This document shows, piece by piece, positions 23,027 through 32,991 of a stretch of 64,000 nucleotides of DNA (position 1 is its first letter; each line of letters begins with the position of its first letter). Position numbers and translations under genes: made by a program. The notes below the pieces were generated by a model, which ran no database searches, had not been told where the DNA came from, and saw nothing but the letters and a program-made list of their open reading frames with translations. This stretch comes from an uncultured Draconibacterium sp. (GTDB lineage Bacteria > Bacteroidota > Bacteroidia > Bacteroidales > Prolixibacteraceae): NCBI RefSeq assembly GCF_963677565.1, contig NZ_OY781981.1, positions 4,332,001-4,396,000 on the forward strand, given 5' to 3'.

Positions 23027-23989
23027 ATGAAGGTTATTTCCATCGAGGATTTTAGAGATATTTATTTGAAAGGTACTCAAAGAGGACGAAAATTTCTCTT
23101 AAGTAAACTCTCGTTATCTGAACAACGCAGGATAAAAAGCAGTTTCAACGCCGTAAATATTAATGGTTCAAACTGGTGGAATATTCCGTATGTAAAAGAG
23201 CGCTGGAATTACCTGATAACCGGAAATAAAAATCTTGGCTACGAGAAATATGTTTCTGCCAAATATTCGGATAAACCAGTAAAAATGCTTTCGATAGGTT
23301 CAGGAGTTTGCAGCCACGAGTTACAATTTGCCGCCTTAAATCCCGGTTGGGAAATTACCTGTATTGATTTTTCGGAAAAGCTACTTCAGTCGGCAGAAGA
23401 AACTGCAAATAGCAGGGGTTTAAAAAATATCAAATTCCTGGCGAAGGATATTTACCAACACCGCCTACCCGACAATTATTATGACATTGTTCTCTTTCAT
23501 TCCTCGTTGCACCATTTCCGAAACCTTGAACTCTTTCTCGCAAAAGTGCATGCTGCCATAATTCCTTCCGGAAAATTAATCATTAACGAATATGTTGGAG
23601 TAAACAGAATTCAATACGGCAAAAAGCAGCTACGCGAGATAAATAATTGTTTGGCACTTGTTGACAAGAGCCATCGGAAAATGCATAAATCAAACCTTTA
23701 TAAGAACAAGTATTATGGTTCAGGAATTCTGCGCATGATTATATCTGATCCGTCGGAATGCGTAGAGTCGGAAAAGATTCTTCCTGTTATTAACGATAAA
23801 TTCAAAACGATTGAAGAAAAAGGATATGGCGGTAATCTTTTAATGCCGGTATTAAAAGACATTGCTCATAATTTTATGGAGCCCGAAGAAAGTAATACAA
23901 AACTATTAGACCGACTATTTGATTATGAAGATAATTACTTAAAACGGCACACGAGTGATTTTATATTTGGAATATATGAGAAAGAATAA
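23027..23989 (+). CDS. Class I SAM-dependent methyltransferase with N- and C-terminal extensions
   Basis: A 320-residue protein. The methyltransferase core is in the middle: motif I KMLSIGSGVCSHELQFA at about residues 85-101, acidic residue in ITCIDFSEKLL, motif IV YYDIVLFHSSLHHF and post-motif GKLIINEYVG. An N-terminal helical region with NGSNWWNIPYVKERW and a C-terminal region of about 110 residues flank it and are not recognised. The HSSLHHF segment suggests a small-molecule methylase. It diverges from the methyltransferase at 22122-22859, with a 167-bp shared intergenic region. No relation between the two can be shown. Confidence 0.78.
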   Translation: MKVISIEDFRDIYLKGTQRGRKFLLSKLSLSEQRRIKSSFNAVNINGSNWWNIPYVKERWNYLITGNKNLGYEKYVSAKYSDKPVKMLSIGSGVCSHELQFAALNPGWEITCIDFSEKLLQSAEETANSRGLKNIKFLAKDIYQHRLPDNYYDIVLFHSSLHHFRNLELFLAKVHAAIIPSGKLIINEYVGVNRIQYGKKQLREINNCLALVDKSHRKMHKSNLYKNKYYGSGILRMIISDPSECVESEKILPVINDKFKTIEEKGYGGNLLMPVLKDIAHNFMEPEESNTKLLDRLFDYEDNYLKRHTSDFIFGIYEKE

Positions 23990-24137
23990 GTACTAAACTG
24001 TGCAAAGTTTTGCTTTCGTTAGGCTAAATGGATTTTTTAAAAGTAATGGCAGAATGCGCATTTCATGTTCGGTCTGTTCATCTCTCAACTTCAACCAAAA
24101 ACGAATACGCAACCTGCCACTACCCAATGTTTTGCGT

Positions 24138-26570
24138 CTACCACTGAACCGTTACCGATTCTCCCTTTTCCAGATCAATTTCTTTTTCATTTCCCTGGTA
24201 CACCAATTTTGTAGTTCCGCCAACTTTAGCCAAAACAGTTGTTGCTTTTAGTTGCCCTTCGTTCCATTCCATCGAAATTTCGTATCCGCCGCGAGCACAA
24301 ATTCCGCTAACTGAGCCGGAAGGCCATGCGTCGGGTAAAGCCGGTAATAATTCAATGTTATTTTGGTGCGATTGCATCAACATTTCGATAACGCCTGCCG
24401 AACCGCCAAAGTTTCCATCGATTTGGAAAGGTGGATGCGCATCAAACAAATTCGGATACGTTCCCCCACCCTGGCTGTATTGCGTATCGGTTCCCGACGG
24501 GTCGACATAACTCAGTAATTCGCGATACATTTTGTAAGCACGATTTCCATCGAGCAAACGCGCCCACAGGTTTATGCGCCAGCCTTTCGACCAACCGGTT
24601 GTTTCATCGCCTTTAATTTCGAGGGTTGTTTTGCAGGCCTCGGCAAGGTCGAGTGTTTTGCCGGGAGTGATATGATTACCCGGGTGTAAACCAAACAAAT
24701 GCGACTGGTGGCGGTGTTTAGGGTCGGCATCTTCCCAATCATAATACCACTCCTGCAGGTTGCCTTTTTCGCCAATCTGGTAGGGATACATTTTTTCCAG
24801 CGCTTGTTCCATATCTGCTCTGAAATCAGCATCAACACCCAACACTTCAGAAGCTTGAATGGTTTGCAAAAAACATTCTCTTATCATTGCCAGGTCGGCA
24901 GTTCCACCGTAAAGTGTAGCTCCGCGATAGCCTATATCAGTTATATACAAGTTTTCAGGCGAAGTAGACGGTGAAGTAACCAGCTTGCCATTTTTGTCTT
25001 CCACCATCCAGTTTAGACAAAATTCGGCTGCCCCTTTCATCAACGGGTAACCTTCGTTTTTCAGAAAGTCGACATCCTGTGTAAACTGGTAATGTTCCCA
25101 TAAATGAGTCGACAACCACGGGCCACTCATATTCCAGCAAGCCCACACCGGATCGCCTTCACCAAAACCACCAACAGGATTGCTCATGGCCCAGATATCG
25201 GAATTATGACAGGAAGCCCAGCCCTGATCAACTCCGTAAAATGTTTTTGCCGTTACGGCTCCCGTTTTTGCCACATTGCCAATAAATGACAATAGCGGAC
25301 GGTGCATCTCACTCAGGTTGCCCGTTTCAGCCATCCAGTAGTTTTCTTCCACGTTAATATTCATCGTGTAATTACTACTCCATGGCGGTTGCAGATGCGG
25401 ATTCCAAAGTCCCTGTAGGTTGGCCGGCACTCCCTCAGTTCGTGAGCTGGCAATCAATAAATAACGTCCGTACTGAAAATACAGCACTTCCAGGTTTTTA
25501 TCTTCGGCTCCACCAAAATATCTTTTCAATCGTTCGTCAGTTGGTAATTCAGGGGCTGTGGTTTCGCCTAAATCGAGCTGAACGCGATTCATTAAAGAGT
25601 TATAATCTTCAATATGTGCTTCTTGTATTTTTTCAACACCCTTTATATCTGCATCTTTCAATTGTTTCCCGGCAATGGCTTTGTTGTCCAGTCCTTCTTT
25701 TGCCGGATCTTTGTCAAAACCATTAAAACTGGTGGCCACAGAAACATAAAGTACGGCTTCGCTTGCCCCTGAAACGGTTAAAACACTATCGGTATATATG
25801 GAATTGCCACCGTCGTTCTCCACTTTCATATAAGTGGAAAAATGTGTACCACGGTTTTCATCAAATTTTATGGGTTCCTCATCTCCGGCATGGTAATTTG
25901 GCAGTGCCTGATACGGTGCATATCCCTCCGCTTTCAACACATCGTCGTCTGCTGTTGTGCTAAATCGCAACTGGCTATCGAATTTAACAGAAAAATTTAG
26001 TGATTCTTTCTTATCGGCACTCAGTTTCACCACCATAATCTGATCGGGATATGAAATAAAATATTCACGCTTATAAGTAACTCCATTCACCGTATATGAA
26101 GTTGTAGAAACCGCCTTATCAATATCCAGCTCACGATGGTAGTTTGTTACATTAGCATCGTGTTGAAAGTCTAAAAATAAAGTACCCAGCGGCGCATACG
26201 ATTGAGAATAGCTCCCCATCAAATTATGATTCAATTTATCCGCCAGTTCGTAATCTTCGTTGGCTAATGCCTCCCGAATTTGCGGAATATATTTATAGGC
26301 TTCGGGGCTCATATTCGGATCAACCGGCTCGCCCGACCAAAGTGTAATATCATTCAGGTAAATTTTATCCGATTCCACTCCTCCAAAAACGGAAGCTCCC
26401 ATTTTCCCGTTTCCAAGCACAAGACTTTCCTCGAAATAAGTTGCAGGTTTATCGTACCATAACACATGTGTTGAGGAGTCTTTTTCAACAGCAGTTTCAG
26501 TACAACACGACTGGCTAAAAACCAGCAAACTAAGCAAGATAATGGTTAAAAGATGGTTGAGTCGGTTCAT
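24138..26570 (-). CDS. GH95 alpha-L-fucosidase-type lipoprotein
   Basis: An 810-residue glycoside hydrolase family 95 protein. A lipoprotein signal at its start (LLVFSQSCC) predicts attachment to the outer membrane or periplasm. The N-terminal beta-sandwich opens with LWYDKPATYFEESLVLGNGKMGASVFGG, and IYLNDITLWSGEP is a GH95 hallmark. The alpha/alpha-barrel has NLQGLWNP near residue 360 and INVEENYWMAETGNLSE near 380. The frame is open from 26603, but the ATG at 26570 gives a proper signal peptide. GH95 enzymes release alpha-1,2-linked L-fucose, or sometimes L-galactose, from glycans. With the SusC/D pair and sigma/FecR pair on the same strand it forms a polysaccharide utilisation locus. Confidence 0.9.
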   Translation of the reverse strand: MNRLNHLLTIILLSLLVFSQSCCTETAVEKDSSTHVLWYDKPATYFEESLVLGNGKMGASVFGGVESDKIYLNDITLWSGEPVDPNMSPEAYKYIPQIREALANEDYELADKLNHNLMGSYSQSYAPLGTLFLDFQHDANVTNYHRELDIDKAVSTTSYTVNGVTYKREYFISYPDQIMVVKLSADKKESLNFSVKFDSQLRFSTTADDDVLKAEGYAPYQALPNYHAGDEEPIKFDENRGTHFSTYMKVENDGGNSIYTDSVLTVSGASEAVLYVSVATSFNGFDKDPAKEGLDNKAIAGKQLKDADIKGVEKIQEAHIEDYNSLMNRVQLDLGETTAPELPTDERLKRYFGGAEDKNLEVLYFQYGRYLLIASSRTEGVPANLQGLWNPHLQPPWSSNYTMNINVEENYWMAETGNLSEMHRPLLSFIGNVAKTGAVTAKTFYGVDQGWASCHNSDIWAMSNPVGGFGEGDPVWACWNMSGPWLSTHLWEHYQFTQDVDFLKNEGYPLMKGAAEFCLNWMVEDKNGKLVTSPSTSPENLYITDIGYRGATLYGGTADLAMIRECFLQTIQASEVLGVDADFRADMEQALEKMYPYQIGEKGNLQEWYYDWEDADPKHRHQSHLFGLHPGNHITPGKTLDLAEACKTTLEIKGDETTGWSKGWRINLWARLLDGNRAYKMYRELLSYVDPSGTDTQYSQGGGTYPNLFDAHPPFQIDGNFGGSAGVIEMLMQSHQNNIELLPALPDAWPSGSVSGICARGGYEISMEWNEGQLKATTVLAKVGGTTKLVYQGNEKEIDLEKGESVTVQW

Positions 26571-26652
26571 AGGAATAGTATTTTTAGCATAGTTAATGTA
26601 CATCTTACAATTAGTCGCAAGATACTAATTAATTGTTCGTCGCTAAAATAAT

Positions 26653-26683
26653 AAAAAAAGGCCCTGCAAAAATTGCAGAGCCC
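26653..26683 (-). terminator. Strong terminator of the SusCD operon
   Basis: On the minus strand GGCTCTGCAA pairs with TGCAGGGCC around a T-rich loop and is followed by seven T residues. The same stem design closes the kor operon at 33661-33690. Lies between the SusD stop and the GH95 start, so the GH95 gene probably has its own promoter or depends on read-through. Confidence 0.8.
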
Positions 26684-26728
26684 GCTAACCTATCCTTGTT
26701 TTATGAATTAAATGAAATCAAGAACAAA

Positions 26729-26757
26729 GGGAGCAGGCCGGTTTATTGCCTGCTCCC
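26729..26757 (-). terminator. First hairpin after susD (tandem terminator)
   Basis: A perfect 10-bp stem GGGAGCAGGC / GCCTGCTCCC with a 9-nt loop lies 14 bp after the SusD stop codon. On the minus strand a short T-rich stretch (TTTGTTCTT) follows. It works with the stronger hairpin at 26653-26683 as a double stop, or stabilises the 3' end of the susCD message. Confidence 0.65.
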
Positions 26758-26771
26758 GGAAATTTAAGGTA

Positions 26772-28472
26772 TTAGTTGGTTTGGGTATTTCCCTGGTTTG
26801 GTACCAACAACGGATTGGCATTTAATGCTCTTGTTGGAATAGGGAAAACGGTTTTATCTGATGAATCAGCAGGTTTAGCCCACCATTCTTGTCCGTAACG
26901 ATTCCAACGAACCAGGTCAGTTCTACGATGGCGTTCGCCCAAGAACTCACGGCTAAGATCATCAACAAATTCATCTTCTGTTAATTTATCAAGATTTGCA
27001 GCATAACTTTGTTCCGCCCACATACCGGCAGGGAAGTTACGTTCGCGAACTGCATCCATTAATGAAGCAGCACCTGCTTTGTCGTTATTACGGAATTTAC
27101 ATTCTGCCAAAGCATAATACATTTCTGCCAAACGAATTTCTGTTGCAGAGTTTGTCTGGAACAAACTTTTTGTAAGTGGCAACCATGGGAATTTAAGGAA
27201 ACGTACTCCGGTATTTTCTTCACCCGTTGTTACCTGAGAACCTTCGCCCCAGCGTCCGTCAGGTTTTTCTGAGAAACGTCCACACTGATCAACATACGAC
27301 AATGGCAAACCTGTGTACTCTTCAGTTCCAAGAACCATTTTGGTGCTATCGAAACCATATCCTTTTTCGTAATCGAACTCATATTGCTGGCCAATAAGGA
27401 AAAATCCTTTGCTGCTTCCTTCGTTATCAGTTATTTCGAAAGGTTGTTTGCGTAAGTCTCCATCCACGAATGTTTCGTATGGTTTTCCAAGCTTGTACGG
27501 ATAAATATCACCTTCCAAATCGCGCGATGGAGATAAAACGATTCCGTTCCATCCACCCCAGTCGTTATCTAACGAATAACGTTGCTGATAGTGCTGGAAA
27601 GCATAGTACATCCAACCAAATTCGTAAATATTTTTAGCGTGTGGAAATTCCATGATATTTTCAGGCGAACGGTAACCGTTAACTCCTGAACGGAATGGTC
27701 CGTTATAAGCTGGATCGAGTGAATACTCACCATATTGTCCGTCAATAACAGCCTGCGCATATTGTGCACACTCAGTGTATTTCGCAGTTCCAGTCCAGGC
27801 TTCTGCATTCAAATACAAACGTACCAGCAAAGCAGCAGCACCACCTTGATCCCAACGTCCGGCACGGCCGTTTTTAGGCAATCCGGGTAAGGCCTCTTTC
27901 AGTTCAGTTTCAATAAAATCGAAAACTTCCTGAGCTGACGATTGTCCAACCACATCGTTTACATTGGTTACAATTGGAATTTCCCTGAAATAGTCGATGA
28001 GGAAAAGATAGAACCATGCACGAAGCGTACGCAATTCACCAATATGTTGTGCTTTATCCGCGTCAGTTAAACCAAACGAGGGATAATCAAGCGCAGTAAA
28101 ATCAGCAATAAACTGGTTACATTGGGCAATTCCCTGGTATGGGCCTACCCAGGCACCGTAAACCACACCTTCGTTATCAGTCCACTCGTGGCCATGCAAA
28201 CGCACCCACTGACCACCGTCGTAACCGTGTTTACCTTTTTGAGGCCAGGCAAAGTTATCAGCAGTTAACTCTTGTAACAACCAACGGTCGCCGTCCCATC
28301 CGCACCAGTGACCATGTTCGTAAGGACGTACCAGTGCAGCAATTATCGAATTCTTATCCTGATAGTAAATATCAGTCGTTAAGGTGTCAAAAACTTCTTC
28401 ATCCAAATTTGTGCATGAAGGCGCTGCCAGAACTAAGACCAGCAACAAGTATATTATTTTTTTCATTTTCAT
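26772..28472 (-). CDS. susD: SusD/RagB-family outer-membrane glycan-binding lipoprotein (PUL)
   Basis: A 566-residue lipoprotein with signal MKMKKIIYLLLVLVLAAPSC (C20). The mature start is CTNLDEEVFDTLTTDIYYQD, typical of SusD, and the ALRAWFYLFLIDYFREIPIV-like TPR segment appears near residues 147-167 as LRTLRAWFYLFLIDYF. SusD caps the SusC channel and binds oligosaccharide at the cell surface. It starts 29 bp after the SusC stop, so the two are co-transcribed. Confidence 0.93.
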   Translation of the reverse strand: MKMKKIIYLLLVLVLAAPSCTNLDEEVFDTLTTDIYYQDKNSIIAALVRPYEHGHWCGWDGDRWLLQELTADNFAWPQKGKHGYDGGQWVRLHGHEWTDNEGVVYGAWVGPYQGIAQCNQFIADFTALDYPSFGLTDADKAQHIGELRTLRAWFYLFLIDYFREIPIVTNVNDVVGQSSAQEVFDFIETELKEALPGLPKNGRAGRWDQGGAAALLVRLYLNAEAWTGTAKYTECAQYAQAVIDGQYGEYSLDPAYNGPFRSGVNGYRSPENIMEFPHAKNIYEFGWMYYAFQHYQQRYSLDNDWGGWNGIVLSPSRDLEGDIYPYKLGKPYETFVDGDLRKQPFEITDNEGSSKGFFLIGQQYEFDYEKGYGFDSTKMVLGTEEYTGLPLSYVDQCGRFSEKPDGRWGEGSQVTTGEENTGVRFLKFPWLPLTKSLFQTNSATEIRLAEMYYALAECKFRNNDKAGAASLMDAVRERNFPAGMWAEQSYAANLDKLTEDEFVDDLSREFLGERHRRTDLVRWNRYGQEWWAKPADSSDKTVFPIPTRALNANPLLVPNQGNTQTN

Positions 28473-28501
28473 AGTTTTTCCTTTTTATAAAAGCTTATGA
28501 A

Positions 28502-31500
28502 TTAAAACGATACCTGAACGCCAAGTGTGTAGTTTCTTGTTACAGGATATACGTCGAGACTAAGAATACCCGGTTCCAGTCCTGAACTGCCCACTGATGT
28601 TGGATCCAGTCCTGAGAATCCGGTTAGCGTGAATACGTTTTTCACAGTTCCGTACACCCTGAAACTGCGGATGTATTTGTTAAAGATTTTAGGCGACCAA
28701 CCAATAGTCAGGTTGTCCAGTTTCAGGTAATCACCATTTTCAAGGAAATAGTCACAAACTACCTTACCAGATGTAATTTCTGCATTTCTGCCATAAGCAT
28801 CTTTCAACAGGTTTACTCCGGGCTCAGCAACCAAACCATAATACATTTGATAAGTATTCAGGATTTGATAATCGAAGCGTCCTGTAAAGTGCAACATCAT
28901 ATCAAAATTCTTGTAAGTAAACGAGTTACTCCAACCTAACTGTATACGAGGTGCTCCGTGTCCGATGTAAGTTTTATCGGTTTCTTTACCTTCTTCAGAA
29001 GCAATTACTTTTTCTGTCCCAACTTCTCCGTCTCTCCAGATCATAATTTTTCCGTCTTCGTTAACACCGGCATATTTATAGCCGTAGAAACTACCTATTT
29101 CAGTGTCATCCTCGAGACGTTGTGCAGGCCCTGGGTTACCAGGAGAAGGCAAATGATAACGATCCATATAACCTTTGTTAAATGTTCCGTTAGAGAATTT
29201 ATCGAGCTGCGACTTAATATAAGAAGCTGTAACGTTTGTTCTATAGCTGAAATCCGCATTACTAACCGCATTCCATGTTAATACGGCTTCAATACCTTTT
29301 GAGCTTGTAGAAGCAACATTGGTAAAGATCTGGTCGTGCAGGAACGGTGGTACCGGTGCATCGTAGTTTGAAATTACATCTTTACCTTTACGAATAAAGC
29401 CGTCTAAACTTCCTGACAATGTATTGTCGAATAATGTAAAGTCAACTCCAAGGTTATACGACAATTGTTTTTCCCATCTTAAATCAGGATTAGGGTTATT
29501 GGCGGGGCCGTAAACCTGAATCCATTCACCTTCGTCGTTTTGCCATTTTCCGTAGCCAGTGTAACGAGCCAGTGAAGCATAGCGACCAAATCCTGAACGA
29601 CCGGTTTCACCATACGATAAACGAACCTTCAGGTCATCAACAAAGTTGGCATCTTCTAACCACGACATTTTTGATAAACGCCATGCCGCAGAAGCCGATG
29701 GGAACATACCCCATTTATTTTCTGCACCAAACTTAGTGTTACCTTCGTAACGTACCGATCCCATAAACAACAGAACATCGTCGTAATTGTAGTTGGCACG
29801 ACCAAAGAAAGCAATTGTTTTTTCTCGTGATTTCCACGAGTCCATACCTAAACGACCTTCTTCGAGGTTCCACTGACCTGCATCAAGGTTATTGTACAAA
29901 AATGCATCCGATGGGAAATCCATATTTTCTGCCCAGAATCCGGTGTTATTGAATTCCTGGTACGAATATCCACCCATTAATTTAATGTTGTGCTTGTCGA
30001 TTGTGGTGTAATAGTTAGCAATCCATTCCAGGGTATTGTCTTCCCACTTTTCGTTCTGCTGACGCGCACGTCCTGTACGGTTGTTGTCGATCGACTCTTT
30101 TGATGTTGAGAAGTAATATTCCTGTCCTAATTTATCGTGTTTTTGGCGAGCCAGTTTTAACTCGGTAGTTAAATTAGGTAACAGATTAAGCTTCACGTTT
30201 AAGTCAATTATCGAATACTCCTGATCAGCTCTGTTAATTCGTTCATTCAATTCCTGTACCGGATTGTATGTGGCATAACCATACATTCTGTAATACCCTC
30301 CTGGTTCATTCTCGTCGTAAACCGGAATTGTAGGATTCAATTTTACTGCTTGCTGAAATACACCATAGTTGGTATAATCTTCGTCAGCATCTTTGTACGA
30401 TAGATTACCTGAAAGCTCAAGAAAGCCGTCAAGAGCAATCTGTTTGAAACTGGCACGTAAACCTGTTTCTTGTCGTTGCGATGCAATATCGATAGCCGAC
30501 TTGTCGCGGTAATTTACCGAAACACGGAAAATGGTATTATCGGTACCACCGGCTGCCGAAATAAAATGGTTCTGACCAAAGTTGTCTTTGTTGATCAGCT
30601 CATCGTACCAGTCGGTACGTGCTCCACGGTCAACATCAATTTCATGCGATAAAAATTCTTCTGGAGATAGGATGTCCGGTTTTTTAGCAACCACATCATG
30701 ATCGATATAACTGTCGTAAGTAACAATTACATCACCCGATTTTCCTTGTTTTGTTTTTACAAGGATTACACCGTTTGCTGCACGCGAACCATAAATTGCA
30801 GCTGCCGCACCATCTTTAAGTACGGTCATCGACTCGATGTCTTGCTGAGCAATGTTTCTCAGGTCTCCACCAGGCATACCATCAATAATGATAAGCGGGC
30901 CGTTTCCTGCATCAATAGAAGAAGCACCACGCACCTGGATATCGGCGCTACGGTTTGGATCGGCTGAAGCAACATTCGAAATAGAAACACCTGCTACTTT
31001 TCCGTCAAGCATTTGTACAGGGCTGTTAAAAGAACCTTGTAACAGGTCTTTACTTGAAATACTTGTTACAGCACTGGTCAATTCTTTTTTCTGCAACGAA
31101 CCATAACCAACAGCAATAACTTCTTCGATACCGATTGCGTCGGCTACCATTTCCACATTTATCTGCTTTTGCGTACCTACCACAATCTCTTGCGAAAGCA
31201 TTCCCACAAAAGAAAATACAATAGTATTCTCAGCTTTTACTTCACTAAGGAAATATTCTCCATCCTGGTTAGTTACTGTACCATTGGTTGTGCCTTTAAC
31301 AAAGACTGTTGCCCCTGGTAACGGCATTCCGTTCTCATCGCTTACTTTACCCGAAACAGCATTTTGCTGATCGGCAACAGATTTGTCTCCATTCATTTCA
31401 TCAGGAAACAACATAATGTGCCTGTCGTGAAGGACATAAGTAACAGATGTACCGTCAAACAGAACATCAAGTGTTTCTTCAATGTTCTTCTGACTCAGTG

Positions 31501-31759
31501 CTACAGAGACTTTTCGATTTACATCGATTAGTTCGGGACTGTAGGCGAAACGAAATTCCGACTGATTTTCAATCTCATCGAGAACGTCCACCACTTTTTT
31601 GTTACGCATTTCAAGCGTAAGTTTTGTTGATTGGCTGTAAACACTTGCACTAACATGCATTAAACCAATCATGAAAAACAGAATAGTTAGTTTCATAAGC
31701 ATTAAGCTCTTTCTCCAAAAGGAAGGCATTCCTCTTCCATGGATTAGGATTTTTTTCAT
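28502..31759 (-). CDS. susC: SusC/RagA TonB-dependent transporter with STN signalling domain (PUL)
   Basis: A 1085-residue outer-membrane transporter. After a signal peptide (to about residue 42) comes an STN domain (about 45-100, with LTLEMRNKKVVDVLDEIENQSEF). A carboxypeptidase-regulatory-like domain follows (VSGKVSDENGMPLPGATVFVKGT near 135-157). Then come the TonB plug with IEEVIAVGYGSLQKKELTSAV and the 22-stranded barrel ending LGVQVSF. The frame extends to 31798, but the ATG at 31759 (MKKILIHGRG) is preferred. The STN domain and the neighbouring FecR/ECF pair indicate trans-envelope signalling: glycan binding at SusC frees the sigma factor. Partner of the SusD at 26772-28472. Confidence 0.93.
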   Translation of the reverse strand: MKKILIHGRGMPSFWRKSLMLMKLTILFFMIGLMHVSASVYSQSTKLTLEMRNKKVVDVLDEIENQSEFRFAYSPELIDVNRKVSVALSQKNIEETLDVLFDGTSVTYVLHDRHIMLFPDEMNGDKSVADQQNAVSGKVSDENGMPLPGATVFVKGTTNGTVTNQDGEYFLSEVKAENTIVFSFVGMLSQEIVVGTQKQINVEMVADAIGIEEVIAVGYGSLQKKELTSAVTSISSKDLLQGSFNSPVQMLDGKVAGVSISNVASADPNRSADIQVRGASSIDAGNGPLIIIDGMPGGDLRNIAQQDIESMTVLKDGAAAAIYGSRAANGVILVKTKQGKSGDVIVTYDSYIDHDVVAKKPDILSPEEFLSHEIDVDRGARTDWYDELINKDNFGQNHFISAAGGTDNTIFRVSVNYRDKSAIDIASQRQETGLRASFKQIALDGFLELSGNLSYKDADEDYTNYGVFQQAVKLNPTIPVYDENEPGGYYRMYGYATYNPVQELNERINRADQEYSIIDLNVKLNLLPNLTTELKLARQKHDKLGQEYYFSTSKESIDNNRTGRARQQNEKWEDNTLEWIANYYTTIDKHNIKLMGGYSYQEFNNTGFWAENMDFPSDAFLYNNLDAGQWNLEEGRLGMDSWKSREKTIAFFGRANYNYDDVLLFMGSVRYEGNTKFGAENKWGMFPSASAAWRLSKMSWLEDANFVDDLKVRLSYGETGRSGFGRYASLARYTGYGKWQNDEGEWIQVYGPANNPNPDLRWEKQLSYNLGVDFTLFDNTLSGSLDGFIRKGKDVISNYDAPVPPFLHDQIFTNVASTSSKGIEAVLTWNAVSNADFSYRTNVTASYIKSQLDKFSNGTFNKGYMDRYHLPSPGNPGPAQRLEDDTEIGSFYGYKYAGVNEDGKIMIWRDGEVGTEKVIASEEGKETDKTYIGHGAPRIQLGWSNSFTYKNFDMMLHFTGRFDYQILNTYQMYYGLVAEPGVNLLKDAYGRNAEITSGKVVCDYFLENGDYLKLDNLTIGWSPKIFNKYIRSFRVYGTVKNVFTLTGFSGLDPTSVGSSGLEPGILSLDVYPVTRNYTLGVQVSF

Positions 31760-31818
31760 AATTTTACATTGATTTAAATTATAAAATCTATTTACCATTT
31801 GTCGATGGTAAGTGATAG

Positions 31819-31842
31819 CCGGAAGTGTTACCGCACTTCCGG
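31819..31842. terminator. GC-rich hairpin between fecR and susC
   Basis: A perfect 9-bp stem CCGGAAGTG / CACTTCCGG (loop 6 nt) with six T residues following on the plus strand only. Minus-strand transcripts from fecR into susC would carry the hairpin without a U tract. So it would block antisense or plus-strand read-through, and in the fecR-susC direction may act as a partial terminator or processing site that sets the SusC:FecR ratio. Confidence 0.55.
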
Positions 31843-31853
31843 TTTTTTGTTAT

Positions 31854-32858
31854 TTACCTCGACAATTCTCTAATTTTATTTTGGTTAAGTTTGAATACAA
31901 TTACATTTTTTTGTTGATGCGTTTCGATTGGTGCAATTTTTTCCATAATGTGAATTATTTCATCAAGCGATTCGTTTTTAATCGTAAACGTAAAATGGAA
32001 ATCCGTTAGCTCTTCCGCGTATTCAAATTGCTGGTTATAACGTTTTTCAAGTCGTTTAACAACCTCTGCAAGCGGCTGGTTATAAATATTCAGGATACCG
32101 TTTTTCCACGATGTATATTTCACCGTATTTACTTTACTGATGTTTAGTTTATTAGTTGTTTTAACAAATGACGCTCTTTCTCCGGGACTCAGGAAATACT
32201 GAAATGACGTTACATCAGGACTCAGAAGTTGAACTTTTCCTGACTCCAATACAACGTCAATGCTTTCCGATCCGGGATAAGCAGACACATTAAACTGTGT
32301 GCCATGCACCTTCACATGTATCTTTCCGCTGTTAACCACAAAGGAAAGGTCTTCATCTTTCTGCACATCGAAATAAGCTTCACCTTCGAGCCGAACTTCG
32401 CGATTACTGGCTGCAAAACGGTTGTTATAAGCCAAGGTTGATCCGGAGTTTAACCAAACCAAAGAACCATCCGGTAGTTTAACTTTCGATATCTGCCCGT
32501 TTTCGGCTTCTACCTGGGTGTACCAATCGTTTTTCTGTTTATGAAAATCTGTAACAAAATAAGCACCTCCTGCTAAACTGATTACAAAAAAGAAGATGGC
32601 TGCAATCCGAACCAACTGGTTCACCTTATCTGAATACTGCCATCTTTTGAAACTTTTTTGTAACATTTGATCTTGAATATTAAGCCAGCTTTTTTCACTT
32701 CCCTCTGGAAGCTGTCTGTTTTGCTGACTCTTATTCCAAACTAACCTAGAACTATTAAAAACGATGCGATTTTCTTTATTTCGAAGCCATTTCAACAACT
32801 GCATCTGCTCTGCAGCCGATGCTCTTCCCTCCAAATATTTAACTATTATCTCTTTCAT
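31854..32858 (-). CDS. FecR-family anti-sigma factor
   Basis: A 334-residue protein. The cytoplasmic N-terminus (KYLEGRASAAEQMQLLKWLRN, about residues 8-28) is followed by one transmembrane helix (about 82-104). The periplasmic FecR domain is next, with VKLPDGSLVWLNSGSTL near 129-145 and EVRLEGEAYFDVQKD near 156-170. The last 70 residues (INIYNQPLAEVVKRLEKRYN pattern) form the DUF4974 part. It holds the ECF sigma factor encoded upstream and reads the STN domain of SusC. It is separated from the sigma gene by 133 bp and from SusC by about 95 bp with the 31819-31842 hairpin. Confidence 0.92.
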   Translation of the reverse strand: MKEIIVKYLEGRASAAEQMQLLKWLRNKENRIVFNSSRLVWNKSQQNRQLPEGSEKSWLNIQDQMLQKSFKRWQYSDKVNQLVRIAAIFFFVISLAGGAYFVTDFHKQKNDWYTQVEAENGQISKVKLPDGSLVWLNSGSTLAYNNRFAASNREVRLEGEAYFDVQKDEDLSFVVNSGKIHVKVHGTQFNVSAYPGSESIDVVLESGKVQLLSPDVTSFQYFLSPGERASFVKTTNKLNISKVNTVKYTSWKNGILNIYNQPLAEVVKRLEKRYNQQFEYAEELTDFHFTFTIKNESLDEIIHIMEKIAPIETHQQKNVIVFKLNQNKIRELSR

Positions 32859-32991
32859 GTTGTATTCTGGTAGGAGTACACAAAAAGTGAAAAATCCCTA
32901 CCTCCTTTTTTAAAATTTATTTGCAACGGATATTAATCAACCAGCCGAACGGCTGATTTTAAATTATTTACAGAAATAAAAAATCACCAAA